In this document: positions 55,518 through 64,000 of the stretch, one piece after another | Numbering within the stretch: position 1 is the first letter of the stretch | Layout: each line of letters begins with the position of its first letter | Assembly: GCF_030129945.1 (NCBI RefSeq) | Contig: NZ_JARRAF010000007.1 | Coordinates: 1 to 64,000, forward strand | Length of the DNA stretch: 64,000 nucleotides | Reading direction: 5' to 3' | Origin: Parachitinimonas caeni | Lineage (GTDB): Bacteria > Pseudomonadota > Gammaproteobacteria > Burkholderiales > Chitinimonadaceae | Translations under genes and position numbers: made by a program | The notes under the pieces: generated by a model | Told to the model about the DNA's origin: nothing | What the model saw: the letters and a program-made list of their open reading frames with translations, nothing else | The model's database searches: none

Positions 55518-56164
55518 GTTGCGCTCCTTGGTTTGGCGTTTGTTGCAAGTCTGGTTTCAGAATCTGTTGCCGTGTGTCGTTCGGCGTTGAGTGAAATTTA
55601 CGCCACCTCATTTCAGGTCTCGACCGGCTTGCGACGAATTGCAGATTCCGGGGGATCAACTGCCAGAATTGGCGACGAACTTATTCCGCACTGCACCGAA
55701 AACACATGAAACAAAGACCCGAACACTTGGTATAGAACGCGACCCTGCCAGTACGAATACTCGTTTTCCCTAGGTTCAGACCATTTCTTACCCCCAATTC
55801 CGAAAATTAAGTATTTTATTAATTATCAATAGGTTACATAAAGTAATCTAAGCAGTTTTAGTCTAGTGAGATAGAAAATCTGTATTAATGCCTGATGACA
55901 TGCGTCACTTGTCTAGTTGTCTGAACAGGTAAAATTCACTCGAAAACAAGCATGCTGCAACGCAGCACAAACAGGTTCACCGCTCGCCTGTCTGCGTGAT
56001 GAAATGCGGTTATTGCGGGATGAGTGGGGACAAATGTGGCGTGAAATGCAAGCAGACGAATTGCCGCATTGCCCGATAGCAAGGGATGCAACAGTTGCCA
56101 AAAATAATGCCGCGCCTTCGCAGGATGCAAAGGCGCGGCATTTGGGATCGACGTTAAGGAAAGC
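55518..56164. other. Intergenic region upstream of the small membrane protein pair
   Basis: 647 bp. It includes the fabI terminator at 56100-56142 and a distinctly AT-rich stretch (55800-55900). A 93-codon frame beginning at TTG 55917 (plus) runs through the terminator and into fabI; it lacks a ribosome-binding site and I do not call it. The promoter of the small-protein pair must lie near 55520-55650 but is not obvious. Confidence 0.45.
56100..56142 (-). terminator. Terminator of fabI
   Basis: A perfect 13-bp stem, AATGCCGCGCCTT (56106-56118) with AAGGCGCGGCATT (56130-56142). On the minus strand it is followed by a T-run (A-tract about 56100-56104). Confidence 0.9.
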
Positions 56165-56950
56165 TTATTCGGCCAAGCCAGCGGCCGTTGTGCTGTAACC
56201 ACCATCAACGTGAGTGATCTCGCCGGTAATGCCGCTGGAAAGATCTGACAGCATAAAGGCGGCTACATTGCCGACCTCTTCGATCGTCACATTCCGGCGC
56301 ATCGGCGCATGGGCTGCTACATGGTGCAGGATCTTGGAGAAGCCTGAAATGCCGGCAGCGGCCAAGGTCTTGATCGGTCCAGCCGAAATGCCATTGACAC
56401 GAATCCCTTCCGGCCCCAGTGAAGACGCCATATACCGCACATTCGCCTCCAGGCTGGCTTTAGCCAGGCCCATCACGTTGTAGTTCGGTACCGCACGCTC
56501 GGCGCCCAGATAGCTGAGGGTCAGCATCGACGCATTGCGATTCTGCATCATCGGGCGAGCCGCTTTGGCCAGTGCGGCAAAGCTGTAGGAACTGATGTCG
56601 TGGGCAATGTGAAAGGCTTCGCGGCTGACCGAGTCGAGGTAATCCCCCGACAGGGCCTCACGCGGCGCAAAGCCAATAGAGTGGACCAAGCCGTCCAAGC
56701 CATCCCAGTGGCTGCCAAGTTCAGCGAGCATGGCTGCGATTTCCTCGTCGCTCGATACATCACAACGCAAGATGATGTCGCTGCCAAACTCGTGGGCCAT
56801 ATCAACAACACGGTCTTTGAGCTTGTCGTTGACGTAAGTAAACGCCAGGGTCGCACCTTCGCGCTTGCAGGCTTCTGCAATGCCATAGGCGATGGAGCGA
56901 TTGGAGAGTAAACCGGTAATCAGAATTTTTTTGTTGGCTAGAAAGCCCAT
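56165..56950 (-). CDS. fabI: Enoyl-[acyl-carrier-protein] reductase (NADH)
   Basis: 261 residues (E. coli 262). Last reductive step of each fatty acid elongation cycle. [30 protein letters not shown], the catalytic Y-x6-K in YNVMGLAK, and [11 protein letters not shown] are diagnostic of the triclosan-sensitive FabI class. The ATG at 56950 follows AAGGA; upstream residues are non-conserved. Confidence 0.95.
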   Translation of the reverse strand: MGFLANKKILITGLLSNRSIAYGIAEACKREGATLAFTYVNDKLKDRVVDMAHEFGSDIILRCDVSSDEEIAAMLAELGSHWDGLDGLVHSIGFAPREALSGDYLDSVSREAFHIAHDISSYSFAALAKAARPMMQNRNASMLTLSYLGAERAVPNYNVMGLAKASLEANVRYMASSLGPEGIRVNGISAGPIKTLAAAGISGFSKILHHVAAHAPMRRNVTIEEVGNVAAFMLSDLSSGITGEITHVDGGYSTTAAGLAE

Positions 56951-57072
56951 GCTGAGTCCTTCCGGTGGTTCCTTGGGTAGAAGCGGCCGATTATAGCTCG
57001 CCAGCGCGCCAGTGGCGCTGCCTGCCAAAGAAGCCCTGCACAGACAGGGCGGACTCAAGCCTTCCTGCCGGA

Positions 57073-58695
57073 CTATTCAAGCCGGAAACGTGAACTCGCC
57101 TGATGCAATCCGGCAGCCAGCTGTTCGAGTGTTCTGACCGAATCGGACACCATCACCAGCTCCTGATGGGTAGACTCGATCATGTCACCGATCTTGCCGA
57201 TGTGGGTGACGATGCGGCGGTTGGCCTGATCATTGCGCTGGATCTCTGCAGCAATTGACCGGGCACTCTGATCCGAGCGCTGTACCAGACCTTGTGTCTG
57301 GCCAATCGCTTCCGCGACCTCCTGCACCACCGCCTGGCTGCTTTCGATAGCGCTCGAACCCGATCCAATCGCCGCCAGAACCTCTTTCGACTGCTGCGCC
57401 AATGCCGCTGTCACCGTGTTGATCTCACTGGCAGATTGAGCAGACTTCTCGGCCAGTTTGCGCACCTCATCAGCCACCACCGCAAAGCCCCTGCCCTGCT
57501 CGCCGGCCCTGGCCGCCTCAATCGCCGCGTTCAGTGCCAGCAGATTGGTTTGATCAGCAATTTCCCGAACCTGCTGGGTCATCAGGCTGATCTTGTCAGT
57601 ATTTTGTACAAACACCCCCACCAGATCGGTGATTTCACTGGTCGATGCCTTGATGATCTGCATCTCCTGCATCAACTGGCTGGCCTTGCCGGCACCGGCA
57701 TTGCACGATCGCAAGCTCTCCTCCGACATCGCCGCCATCTCCCGCGCCGAATCGGTCATGGTGGAAATACTCTGCGCCAAGGAGCCCGCATCAGCAGTGG
57801 TCTGCGCGGCTTCGCTGGTCTGTTCACGAGAGGTGGAAGTTACCACCTGCGCGGCATGGGCCAAGCCCTTGGCCGACCCCAGCACGGCGTCCGCCCCTTC
57901 ATGCACTTGCCGTACGGTTTGAGTCAGGCCCGATACCATTTCCTGCACCACCCGTTGCAAACGCCCGATCTCATTCTGCCGATCAACCTCGATCCGCACG
58001 CTGAGATTGCCGGCCGCAACCGCCTCCGCCACGTCCGTCACTTGCTTGAGGGGATGAGTAATGCTGCGGGCAATCAACACCCCCGCGACTACCGAGGCGC
58101 CAATCGCCACCACACTTACCAGCGAGACGACGACGGTAATCGCCGATACCGAATGCCAGATGGTGTCCGTTGCCTGCTTAATCTGGCTGCCATGAAACTT
58201 CACCAGTTTTTCCAGTTCGGTCTGGATAGCCTGCATATCCGCCGTACTCGCCAATACCGTATTGGATGCCTCCATCCGGTCGAACTTCAGCGCTAGATCA
58301 ATGGCTTTCTCTACCACTGGTTTGATTTTGGCCGAAAGCGCCTTGATCGTGGTCACGCTAGCGCGCGTCTGCGCATCGTCAGCCGCTTTTTCGAGTGCTG
58401 CGATGCCCGATTCAAATTGCTGTTGCCGGCTTCGCAAAGCGGCAATCTCTGCTTCCAGCTGCTTTTGCTCATCAATCATCAGCAAATTGCGAACACCGAT
58501 GCCAATAGCCATTCCATCCGCCTGCACTGCCACCACCCGCTGATTCTGGGGCACGACTTCATCCTTCAGCGCATCGACGCCACTTTTGATCCGCCCCCCG
58601 TTGGCAATGGCTGTCAACGCAACAATCAGCAGGCTGACAATGGCCGTGCCAAAGCCAATACCCAGACTAGTACCAATAGAAAATGACCTGAGCAT
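57073..58695 (-). CDS. Methyl-accepting chemotaxis protein
   Basis: 540 residues. TM1 (about 9-31), a short four-helix-bundle sensor (about 32-185), TM2 (about 188-210), HAMP (about 212-265) and a long cytoplasmic signalling hairpin. The tip contains [16 protein letters not shown] and [18 protein letters not shown]. The ligand is unknown. GGAGGA precedes the ATG. There are no che genes in the window, so it is a dispersed receptor; its stop lies 123 bp from the start of fabI, which may be in a different transcript. Confidence 0.92.
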   Translation of the reverse strand: MLRSFSIGTSLGIGFGTAIVSLLIVALTAIANGGRIKSGVDALKDEVVPQNQRVVAVQADGMAIGIGVRNLLMIDEQKQLEAEIAALRSRQQQFESGIAALEKAADDAQTRASVTTIKALSAKIKPVVEKAIDLALKFDRMEASNTVLASTADMQAIQTELEKLVKFHGSQIKQATDTIWHSVSAITVVVSLVSVVAIGASVVAGVLIARSITHPLKQVTDVAEAVAAGNLSVRIEVDRQNEIGRLQRVVQEMVSGLTQTVRQVHEGADAVLGSAKGLAHAAQVVTSTSREQTSEAAQTTADAGSLAQSISTMTDSAREMAAMSEESLRSCNAGAGKASQLMQEMQIIKASTSEITDLVGVFVQNTDKISLMTQQVREIADQTNLLALNAAIEAARAGEQGRGFAVVADEVRKLAEKSAQSASEINTVTAALAQQSKEVLAAIGSGSSAIESSQAVVQEVAEAIGQTQGLVQRSDQSARSIAAEIQRNDQANRRIVTHIGKIGDMIESTHQELVMVSDSVRTLEQLAAGLHQASSRFRLE

Positions 58696-58738
58696 TGAAG
58701 ATTCCTCCGTATGACTACTTATATATAACGCAGTCCAT

Positions 58739-58752
58739 TAGGTTCTGTTGGG
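58739..58752 (+). repeat. Single TAGGTTCTGTTG end motif
   Basis: TAGGTTCTGTTGGG lies 44 bp upstream of the chemoreceptor start. It matches the first eleven bases of the motifs at 6121 and 63694. A TCACAGAACG sequence about 60 bp further could be a decayed partner end. Confidence 0.4.
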
Positions 58753-58852
58753 TCTTGCGGACATGACATTCACCAATCCCCCGTAAATCCGCCCTAATTA
58801 GTCACAGAACGCTATCGGTTGCCCCCACGGCGAGTCACGGCAAGGGCATTGG

Positions 58853-58891
58853 CAAAAATAAAAAAGGACCGCCCTATCTGGGACAGTCCTT
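58853..58891 (-). terminator. Terminator of clpB
   Basis: AAGGAC (58864-58869) pairs with GTCCTT (58886-58891), with an inner CCC/GGG extension. On the minus strand it is followed by TTTTTATTTTT from the A-rich tract 58854-58863. Confidence 0.88.
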
Positions 58892-58929
58892 GCAAATTGG
58901 TATTGAACCGAGGTTCACGTAGCGGGTGG

Positions 58930-61518
58930 TTAGTCCCCGCTAGCCTTCCCAAACCGGATCACCCCTTCCTGGCTATCCACCTTGATGGTATCGCCCGGTG
59001 CATAGCGGCCTTCGAGGATGCACTTGGCCAGCGGGTTTTCGATTTCGGCCTGAATGGCGCGCTTGAGTGGGCGGGCCCCATACACCGGGTCGAAACCAGC
59101 TTCGGCGATCTGCGCCAACGCGGCTTCGGTCACTTCCAGCCCCATTTCCATACCACGCAGACGTTGCTCCAGCCGTTTGAGCTGGATACGGGCGATGCCG
59201 GCAATGTTCTTGTCGGACAGTGCATGGAACACCACCACATCGTCGATCCGGTTGATGAACTCGGGCCGGAAGTAGCTCTTGACCTCTGCCAATACCGCCA
59301 GCTTGACCACCTGATAGTCATCATCGGCCATGGTCTGGATATGCTGGCTGCCCAGATTGGAGGTCATCACCACCACGGTGTTTTTGAAATCCACCGTGCG
59401 CCCCTGCCCATCGGTCAGGCGGCCGTCGTCGAGCACCTGCAGCAGTACGTTGAAAACATCGGGGTGGGCTTTTTCCACTTCATCCAGCAGGATCACCGAG
59501 TAAGGCTTGCGGCGCACGGCTTCGGTCAGATAGCCGCCTTCTTCGTAACCCACATAGCCGGGTGGCGCACCAATCAGGCGGGCCACGCTGTGCTTCTCCA
59601 TAAACTCACTCATGTCGATACGGATCAGGTGCTCTTCCGAGTCAAACAGGAAGTTGGCCAGCGCCTTGCACAGCTCGGTTTTACCCACGCCAGTCGGCCC
59701 CAGGAACAGGAAAGAACCATAAGGCTTGTTGGGGTCGGCCAGCCCGGAACGCGACCGACGGATGGCGTCGGAGACCAAGCGCACCGCTTCATCTTGGCCA
59801 ATCACACGGCGGTGCAATTCGTCTTCCATCCGCAACAGCTTGTCGCGCTCACCTTGCATCATCTTGCTGACGGGGATACCTGTGGCGCGGCTGACAACTT
59901 CGGCAATTTCCTCGGCGCCCACCTGCGTCCGCAGCAGGCGGTTGGGTGATTTGCTGCCTTCAGTCGCTTCAGCCGCTTTCAGCTTGCTTTCCAGTTCAGG
60001 CAACTTGCCGTACTGCAGCTCACTCATCTTCTGCCAGTCACCCTTGCGACGGGCGTCTTCCATGGCCTGCTTGAGCTTGTCGATTTCTTCTTTGATGGCC
60101 TGCGACCCCAGCACAGCGGCTTTTTCGGCTTTCCAGACCTCTTCCAGATCGGCGTATTCGCGTTCGAGCTTGGCCATCTCCTCTTCCAGCAGCGCCAGCC
60201 GCTTCTGCGAGGCATCGTCCTTCTCACGCTTGACGGCTTCGCGCTCGATCTTGAGCTGGATCACCCGCCGTTCCAGCTTGTCCATGCTCTCGGGCTTGGA
60301 GTCGATTTCCATCTTGATGCGGGCGGCCGCCTCGTCGATCAGATCAATCGCCTTATCAGGCAGGAAGCGATCCGTGATGTAGCGGTGGCTCAGCTCGGCG
60401 GCAGCCACAATGGCCGGATCGGTAATTTCCACCCCGTGGTGGATTTCATATTTTTCCTGCAGGCCGCGCAGGATGGCGATGGTGTCTTCAACGCTCGGCT
60501 CATCAACCAGCACCTTCTGGAAGCGGCGTTCCAGCGCCGCATCTTTCTCAATGTATTTGCGGTACTCATCCAGCGTGGTGGCACCGATGCAATGCATTTC
60601 GCCCCGTGCCAGCGCCGGCTTGAGCATATTGCCGGCATCAATCGCGCCTTCGGCCTTGCCGGCGCCCACCAGCGTGTGGATTTCATCGATGAACACGATG
60701 ATCTGGCCTTCATCCTTGGCGATTTCGTTCAGCACCGCCTTCAGCCGCTCTTCAAACTCGCCACGGTACTTGGCACCGGCCAGCAAGGCAGCCAAATCCA
60801 GCACCAGCAGACGCTTGGATTTGAGCGATTCGGGCACCTCGCCATTGACGATGCGCTGGGCCAGACCTTCGACGATGGCGGTCTTGCCAACACCCGGCTC
60901 GCCAATCAGCACCGGGTTATTCTTGGTGCGACGCTGCAGCACCTGAATCGCCCTGCGGATTTCATCATCGCGGCCGATTACCGGATCGAGCTTGCCTTGG
61001 CGCGCCCGCTCGGTCAGATCCAGGCAATACTTGGCCAGCGCTTCGCGCTTTTGCTCGACATCCTGCGAATTGACCGCCTCCCCCCCACGCACGGCCGTAA
61101 TCGCTGCGTCTAGCGCGTCTTTCTTGCCGCCATATTCCTTGAGCAGACGGCCGGCCTCACCTTTGTCATCCGCCAACGCCAGCAGGAACAGATCAGACGA
61201 AATAAACTGGTCCCCCCGCTTGCTGGCGGCTTTGTCGGTAAGGTTGATCAGATTCGTCAGCTCTTTGGATAGGGTGATCTCGCCCCCGGTGCCTTGCACC
61301 TGCGGCAAGCGCTTGATGGCCTGATCGAGTGCTGTGCGCAACGGGTTGACGTTGACCCCGGCCCGCGCCAGCAACGAGGCGGTACCGGAGTCTGCATCGG
61401 CCAGCAAGGCCATCAGCAGATGAACCGGTTCGATATAGGGGTTGTCATTGGCCAGGGCCAGGGATTGCGCCTCGGCAAATGCCTGCTGGAATTTGGTAGT
61501 GAGTTTGTCGAATCGCAT
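58930..61518 (-). CDS. clpB: ClpB disaggregase
   Basis: 862 residues (E. coli 857). An N-domain (about 1-145), first AAA+ ring domain with Walker [14 protein letters not shown] and Walker [14 protein letters not shown], a coiled-coil middle domain (about 405-525) and second AAA+ domain with [14 protein letters not shown] and [14 protein letters not shown], plus the arginine-finger region. It rescues aggregated proteins together with DnaK. GGAGGA precedes the ATG, and a sigma32-like promoter lies 36-64 bp upstream. Confidence 0.96.
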   Translation of the reverse strand: MRFDKLTTKFQQAFAEAQSLALANDNPYIEPVHLLMALLADADSGTASLLARAGVNVNPLRTALDQAIKRLPQVQGTGGEITLSKELTNLINLTDKAASKRGDQFISSDLFLLALADDKGEAGRLLKEYGGKKDALDAAITAVRGGEAVNSQDVEQKREALAKYCLDLTERARQGKLDPVIGRDDEIRRAIQVLQRRTKNNPVLIGEPGVGKTAIVEGLAQRIVNGEVPESLKSKRLLVLDLAALLAGAKYRGEFEERLKAVLNEIAKDEGQIIVFIDEIHTLVGAGKAEGAIDAGNMLKPALARGEMHCIGATTLDEYRKYIEKDAALERRFQKVLVDEPSVEDTIAILRGLQEKYEIHHGVEITDPAIVAAAELSHRYITDRFLPDKAIDLIDEAAARIKMEIDSKPESMDKLERRVIQLKIEREAVKREKDDASQKRLALLEEEMAKLEREYADLEEVWKAEKAAVLGSQAIKEEIDKLKQAMEDARRKGDWQKMSELQYGKLPELESKLKAAEATEGSKSPNRLLRTQVGAEEIAEVVSRATGIPVSKMMQGERDKLLRMEDELHRRVIGQDEAVRLVSDAIRRSRSGLADPNKPYGSFLFLGPTGVGKTELCKALANFLFDSEEHLIRIDMSEFMEKHSVARLIGAPPGYVGYEEGGYLTEAVRRKPYSVILLDEVEKAHPDVFNVLLQVLDDGRLTDGQGRTVDFKNTVVVMTSNLGSQHIQTMADDDYQVVKLAVLAEVKSYFRPEFINRIDDVVVFHALSDKNIAGIARIQLKRLEQRLRGMEMGLEVTEAALAQIAEAGFDPVYGARPLKRAIQAEIENPLAKCILEGRYAPGDTIKVDSQEGVIRFGKASGD

Positions 61519-61877
61519 GGCGCGTCCTCCGCTAGATGTCGTGTATGCAGCTTAGTTGGGGCAACGATCCGGGCATTTCAAGCCGGGGAGACTTCGTGTT
61601 GAACAGTGTAGAGCGGTCATCTGCATGGTTTTTGAGCCAACGCAAATTCCGGCCAGCCTTCGGCCCGGTTAACCGTCTTTCGTCTCCTTCTTTTCGTCAT
61701 TGGTCGCAACCGAACTGGGCAGACGGCATCTGCTGCGGCATGCTCACTTCAAGCACCACAAGGAAAGAGGCGCCGAAAGACAAACGCTGGCCGGGGTTAT
61801 CCTGGCCAGATGGGGCAGATAGCACCCTGCGCCATACAATCGTTTGAAATCAAAACAAATACCGTCTGGGAGACGTC
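61519..61877. other. clpB upstream divergent intergenic region
   Basis: 359 bp. It contains the heat-shock promoter of clpB (61554-61582). The rest (61600-61860) holds no convincing gene; a frame of 103 codons from 61536 has no conserved features or start site. Confidence 0.5.
61554..61582 (-). promoter_or_regulatory. Sigma32-type heat-shock promoter of clpB
   Basis: On the minus strand CTTGAA is followed after 15 nt by CCCCAACT, close to the sigma32 consensus CTTGAA-N13-17-CCCCATnT. Position 36-64 bp upstream of the clpB ATG fits. Confidence 0.75.
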
Positions 61878-62141
61878 ATGAAGCCATCGCAAAGCAGCGG
61901 GAATACCGCTTTCAGAATCCGGAGAGTCTGCTTGTCCTTTATGTTGGCCTTGGGGTCTGTCGGAATTTCCCGACACGTGCTGTCCTGGCTACAGGTAGCC
62001 GGTGCCTCGTTCGAGCTGGCGGCGGCGTTGTCGCTGTTGGTCCAGCTAGTAAGCGGCTTGCTGGTTGTAGGGTTACTGCGCCCATTATTGCAACGCCCAA
62101 CCACCCGGCATCGGCACACCGACGAGAATACCCCAGCATGA
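61878..62141 (+). CDS. Small membrane protein coupled to ferredoxin gene
   Basis: 87 residues with two hydrophobic segments (about 15-36 and 45-68) and a His/Arg-rich tail. GGGAG precedes the ATG. Its TGA overlaps the next ATG (ATGA at 62138-62141), so the two are translationally coupled. The family is not recognised; its pairing suggests a membrane partner of the ferredoxin. Confidence 0.7.
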   Translation: MKPSQSSGNTAFRIRRVCLSFMLALGSVGISRHVLSWLQVAGASFELAAALSLLVQLVSGLLVVGLLRPLLQRPTTRHRHTDENTPA

Positions 62142-62422
62142 AAATCTTGCTTGTGTGCACCAAACAGCGCTTTGGCAACAAGCCTTCCTGCGGAGGCCGT
62201 GGCAGTGAGGTACTGGCCGATACGCTGGCGCATCAGATCACCATGCGGGGACTGGCGGACCGGCTGGTTGTGCAGCGCTTTCCCTGCCTGGGTAGCTGCG
62301 AAGAGGGGCCGAATGTGCGGATTACAGGTGGTGCGCTGTTCCACCATGTCTGCACCGAGCAGCTTGAGCAGATCCTCCGATGCGCGCTCGACGATGCCGC
62401 ATCAGAACAACAAGATGACTGA
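62138..62422 (+). CDS. Thioredoxin-like [2Fe-2S] ferredoxin
   Basis: 94 residues. Four cysteines in the C-x10-C ... C-x3-C pattern (C7, C18, C50, C54: VCTKQRFGNKPSC and PCLGSCEEGPNV) match Shethna-type thioredoxin-fold ferredoxins that bind one [2Fe-2S] cluster. The redox partner is unknown; the MOSC protein is far away (1557) and not linked. Start by ATGA coupling to the preceding gene. Confidence 0.85.
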   Translation: MKILLVCTKQRFGNKPSCGGRGSEVLADTLAHQITMRGLADRLVVQRFPCLGSCEEGPNVRITGGALFHHVCTEQLEQILRCALDDAASEQQDD

Positions 62423-62475
62423 TCCGCACTGATGAAGTTTGAAGAACACCCATTGCCCAGATCAAAAGGAGACCC

Positions 62476-63696
62476 ATGATGTTAAGAAGATTGATCAACG
62501 GCTATCAGCGCTATGAACTGGAATTGCTGGCCGCCATTGAAGGGCGCGTGCCAGCCGGAGACTGGCAGCAGGTCGGCAACCGTACTCGCCATGCTTTCGC
62601 CGACCTCAGCCAGATTGAGCGACAACAGCTGTCATCTCTGGTCAGGCGTTATCAGGGCTGGCAAGGGGTATGGTTCCTGATCCGGCTGATCGCGGCTGCG
62701 AGCCTGATCGGCCTGTGTATTCACCTGGGATGGCCCCAGCTGTTTGGATTGCTGGAGGCGATTGCCATTGCCAACGCCTTTGCCCTGGTCACAGGCATGG
62801 CATTGCTGGTGGGCTGGGTGGACTATCGGCGGATCATGGCGTATCGCTCCCGTCGATTGGTGCTACTAGGCATTCTCTGGGCGGCCGGTGTGCTGGCTGG
62901 CGCCACCGGGGTTCTGCTGCTTCTGGGCAAATCGCCATCAATCCTGTTTGGATTGGTTGGCCGGGTTGTACTGATCGGCGGAACAATAGGCGGCCTGGCT
63001 TACATTGGCCTGACCATGCTGGTCAGCATGTTGCGCAACCGCGAGTATCAAGCCTTGAGCGAGCAGCTGCGTGCAGAAGCCGAACACGAGCGGCTGGAAC
63101 GCCAGCTCAGCGACTCGCGCCTGAAGCTGTTACTGGCCCAGATTGAGCCGCACTTTCTGTTTAATACGCTGGGTGCCGTACAACAGCTGGCCGAGCACGG
63201 AGCGCCACGCGCTGCCGCGCTGACGGCAGACCTGATCGTATTCCTGCGCAGCAGCATGACCCAGCTACGCGCAGACAAAGTCAGCCTGGCCGACGACTTC
63301 AAGCAGGCCGAAGCCTACTTGCGAGTCATGCAGGTGCGGCTGGGTAACCGGCTACGGTTCGAACTCCACTTGCCTGAAACGCTGGCATCGCATCAGATTC
63401 CATCCATGCTATTACTGACACTGGTTGAAAATGCCATCAAACACGGCATTGAACCCGCCTTGCGTGGGGGAGCGGTGATCATCACAGCCAGCCAGCAGGA
63501 TGCGTGCCTGATCCTGCGCGTTGAAGATACTGGCGTAGGCCTGAAGGACAAGATCAGCGAAAGCGGGGTTGGCCTTGCGAATATTCGCGAACGGCTCCAT
63601 CTCGTATATGACAGCAGCGCCGACCTGACCTTGGCAGCAGGTGAAGAAGCAGGAGCCATTGCCACGCTGAGCCTGCCTCTCCATCACACAGCCTAG
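62476..63696 (+). CDS. LytS/AlgZ-type sensor histidine kinase
   Basis: 406 residues. Four to five TM helices lie between about residues 60 and 190, a short coiled coil (about 193-215), then the His_kinase domain with LLLAQIEPHFLFNTLGAVQQ (phospho-His) and a HATPase_c end (LVENAIKHGIEPAL, VEDTGVGL, GVGLANIRERL). AAGGAG precedes two adjacent ATGs; 62479 is equally likely. The stop TAG is part of a TAGGTTCTGTT motif. The response regulator follows 82 bp later. Confidence 0.9.
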   Translation: MMLRRLINGYQRYELELLAAIEGRVPAGDWQQVGNRTRHAFADLSQIERQQLSSLVRRYQGWQGVWFLIRLIAAASLIGLCIHLGWPQLFGLLEAIAIANAFALVTGMALLVGWVDYRRIMAYRSRRLVLLGILWAAGVLAGATGVLLLLGKSPSILFGLVGRVVLIGGTIGGLAYIGLTMLVSMLRNREYQALSEQLRAEAEHERLERQLSDSRLKLLLAQIEPHFLFNTLGAVQQLAEHGAPRAAALTADLIVFLRSSMTQLRADKVSLADDFKQAEAYLRVMQVRLGNRLRFELHLPETLASHQIPSMLLLTLVENAIKHGIEPALRGGAVIITASQQDACLILRVEDTGVGLKDKISESGVGLANIRERLHLVYDSSADLTLAAGEEAGAIATLSLPLHHTA

Positions 63697-63709
63697 GTTC
63701 TGTTAGCGT
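63694..63709 (+). repeat. Single TAGGTTCTGTT end motif at the kinase stop
   Basis: TAGGTTCTGTTAGCG begins with the stop codon of the kinase gene and matches the motif at 6121 and 58739. It suggests a short insertion or solo end between kinase and regulator. Confidence 0.4.
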
Positions 63710-63778
63710 TTAAACATGAAGCAAGGCGCCAATTAATCGAACCAGCCGAACTGAAACCAAGCGGCTAACGGAGTCTGC

Positions 63779-64000
63779 ATGAACCCGAAAATTCTGATCG
63801 CAGAAGATGAACCGCTGATGCGCGAGCGATTGTCAGCGATGCTGCGCGAGCTGTGGCCGGAAGCGCAGATTGTGGTCGAGGCCGAAAACGGCAACGACGC
63901 CTGGGATGGCTTTCTGGAGCACGAGCCGGATGTGGTGTTTCTGGATATCCGCATGCCAGGGCTCTCCGGGCTGGAAGTGGCAGAGCGGATCGGCACCAAC
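63779..64000 (+). CDS. Response regulator (receiver domain, cut by window end)
   Basis: First 74 residues of a receiver domain: KILIAEDEP supplies the acidic pair and VVFLDIRMPG the phospho-acceptor Asp. Position after a LytS/AlgZ-type kinase suggests a LytTR DNA-binding output beyond the window. No strong ribosome-binding site is seen (GGAG 8 nt before the ATG in CGGAGTCTGC). Confidence 0.85.
   Translation, partial: MNPKILIAEDEPLMRERLSAMLRELWPEAQIVVEAENGNDAWDGFLEHEPDVVFLDIRMPGLSGLEVAERIGTN

Noticed and set aside
55917..56198. 93-codon frame starting at TTG on the plus strand
   Set aside because: It reads through the fabI terminator into the fabI coding sequence and has no ribosome-binding site, although the middle looks helical.

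Overview
The window looks like chromosome of a GC-rich betaproteobacterium. Two things suggest this: a pyruvate dehydrogenase operon whose E3 subunit carries its own N-terminal lipoyl domain (a pattern known from Neisseria and relatives), and an edd/eda/zwf/pgl/glk/hexR/pgi block. Placement near Neisseriales or chitinolytic betaproteobacteria is a guess from gene content; there is no rRNA or marker tree here.

Layout. 1-5100: the end of an IS481-type transposase, a drug/metabolite transporter, a MOSC protein, a GAF histidine kinase and a zinc-ribbon membrane protein, with two inverted copies of a 266-bp MITE-like element. 5100-14000: an AraC-type and a MocR-type regulator, a PilZ protein, an FMN-barrel protein, a GGDEF cyclase, a LysR regulator and a degenerate 6PGDH-like protein. 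14100-31950, all on the minus strand: edd-eda, lamB, malK-malE-malF-malG, a stand-alone CBM41 protein, a MalS-like amylase, an aldo/keto reductase, gap, malQ and a maltodextrin/glycogen phosphorylase. 32500-46500, plus strand: zwf-pgl-glk-hexR-pgi, a secreted SHOCT protein, then aceE-aceF-GST-lpdA.

These blocks together encode maltodextrin capture and import, breakdown to glucose and glucose-1-phosphate, the Entner-Doudoroff route to pyruvate, and oxidation of pyruvate to acetyl-CoA. Palindromes of the form TGTAG-N5-CTACA or close to it lie between edd and zwf and upstream of pyk (51343-52767). They are likely operators for HexR, which is encoded in the same block.

46800-48650 is a clearly AT-rich two-gene insert: an ABC-type AAA ATPase followed 1 nt later by a TOPRIM/DUF4435-like protein. 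This is the architecture of the PARIS (AriA-AriB) class of anti-phage systems and is the best candidate here for a poorly described system.

48990-64000 is mostly ordinary: a secreted metallo-beta-lactamase-fold protein, a secreted protein of unknown function, pyk, four tRNA genes (Gly, Gly, Cys, Leu) behind a consensus sigma70 promoter, an internally deleted IS3 remnant, nadC, two tandem paralogous single-helix membrane proteins, fabI, a chemoreceptor, clpB with a sigma32-type promoter, a small membrane protein coupled to a thioredoxin-like ferredoxin, and a LytS/AlgZ-type kinase with the start of its response regulator at the window edge. All calls come from reading the sequence; no database search was possible.
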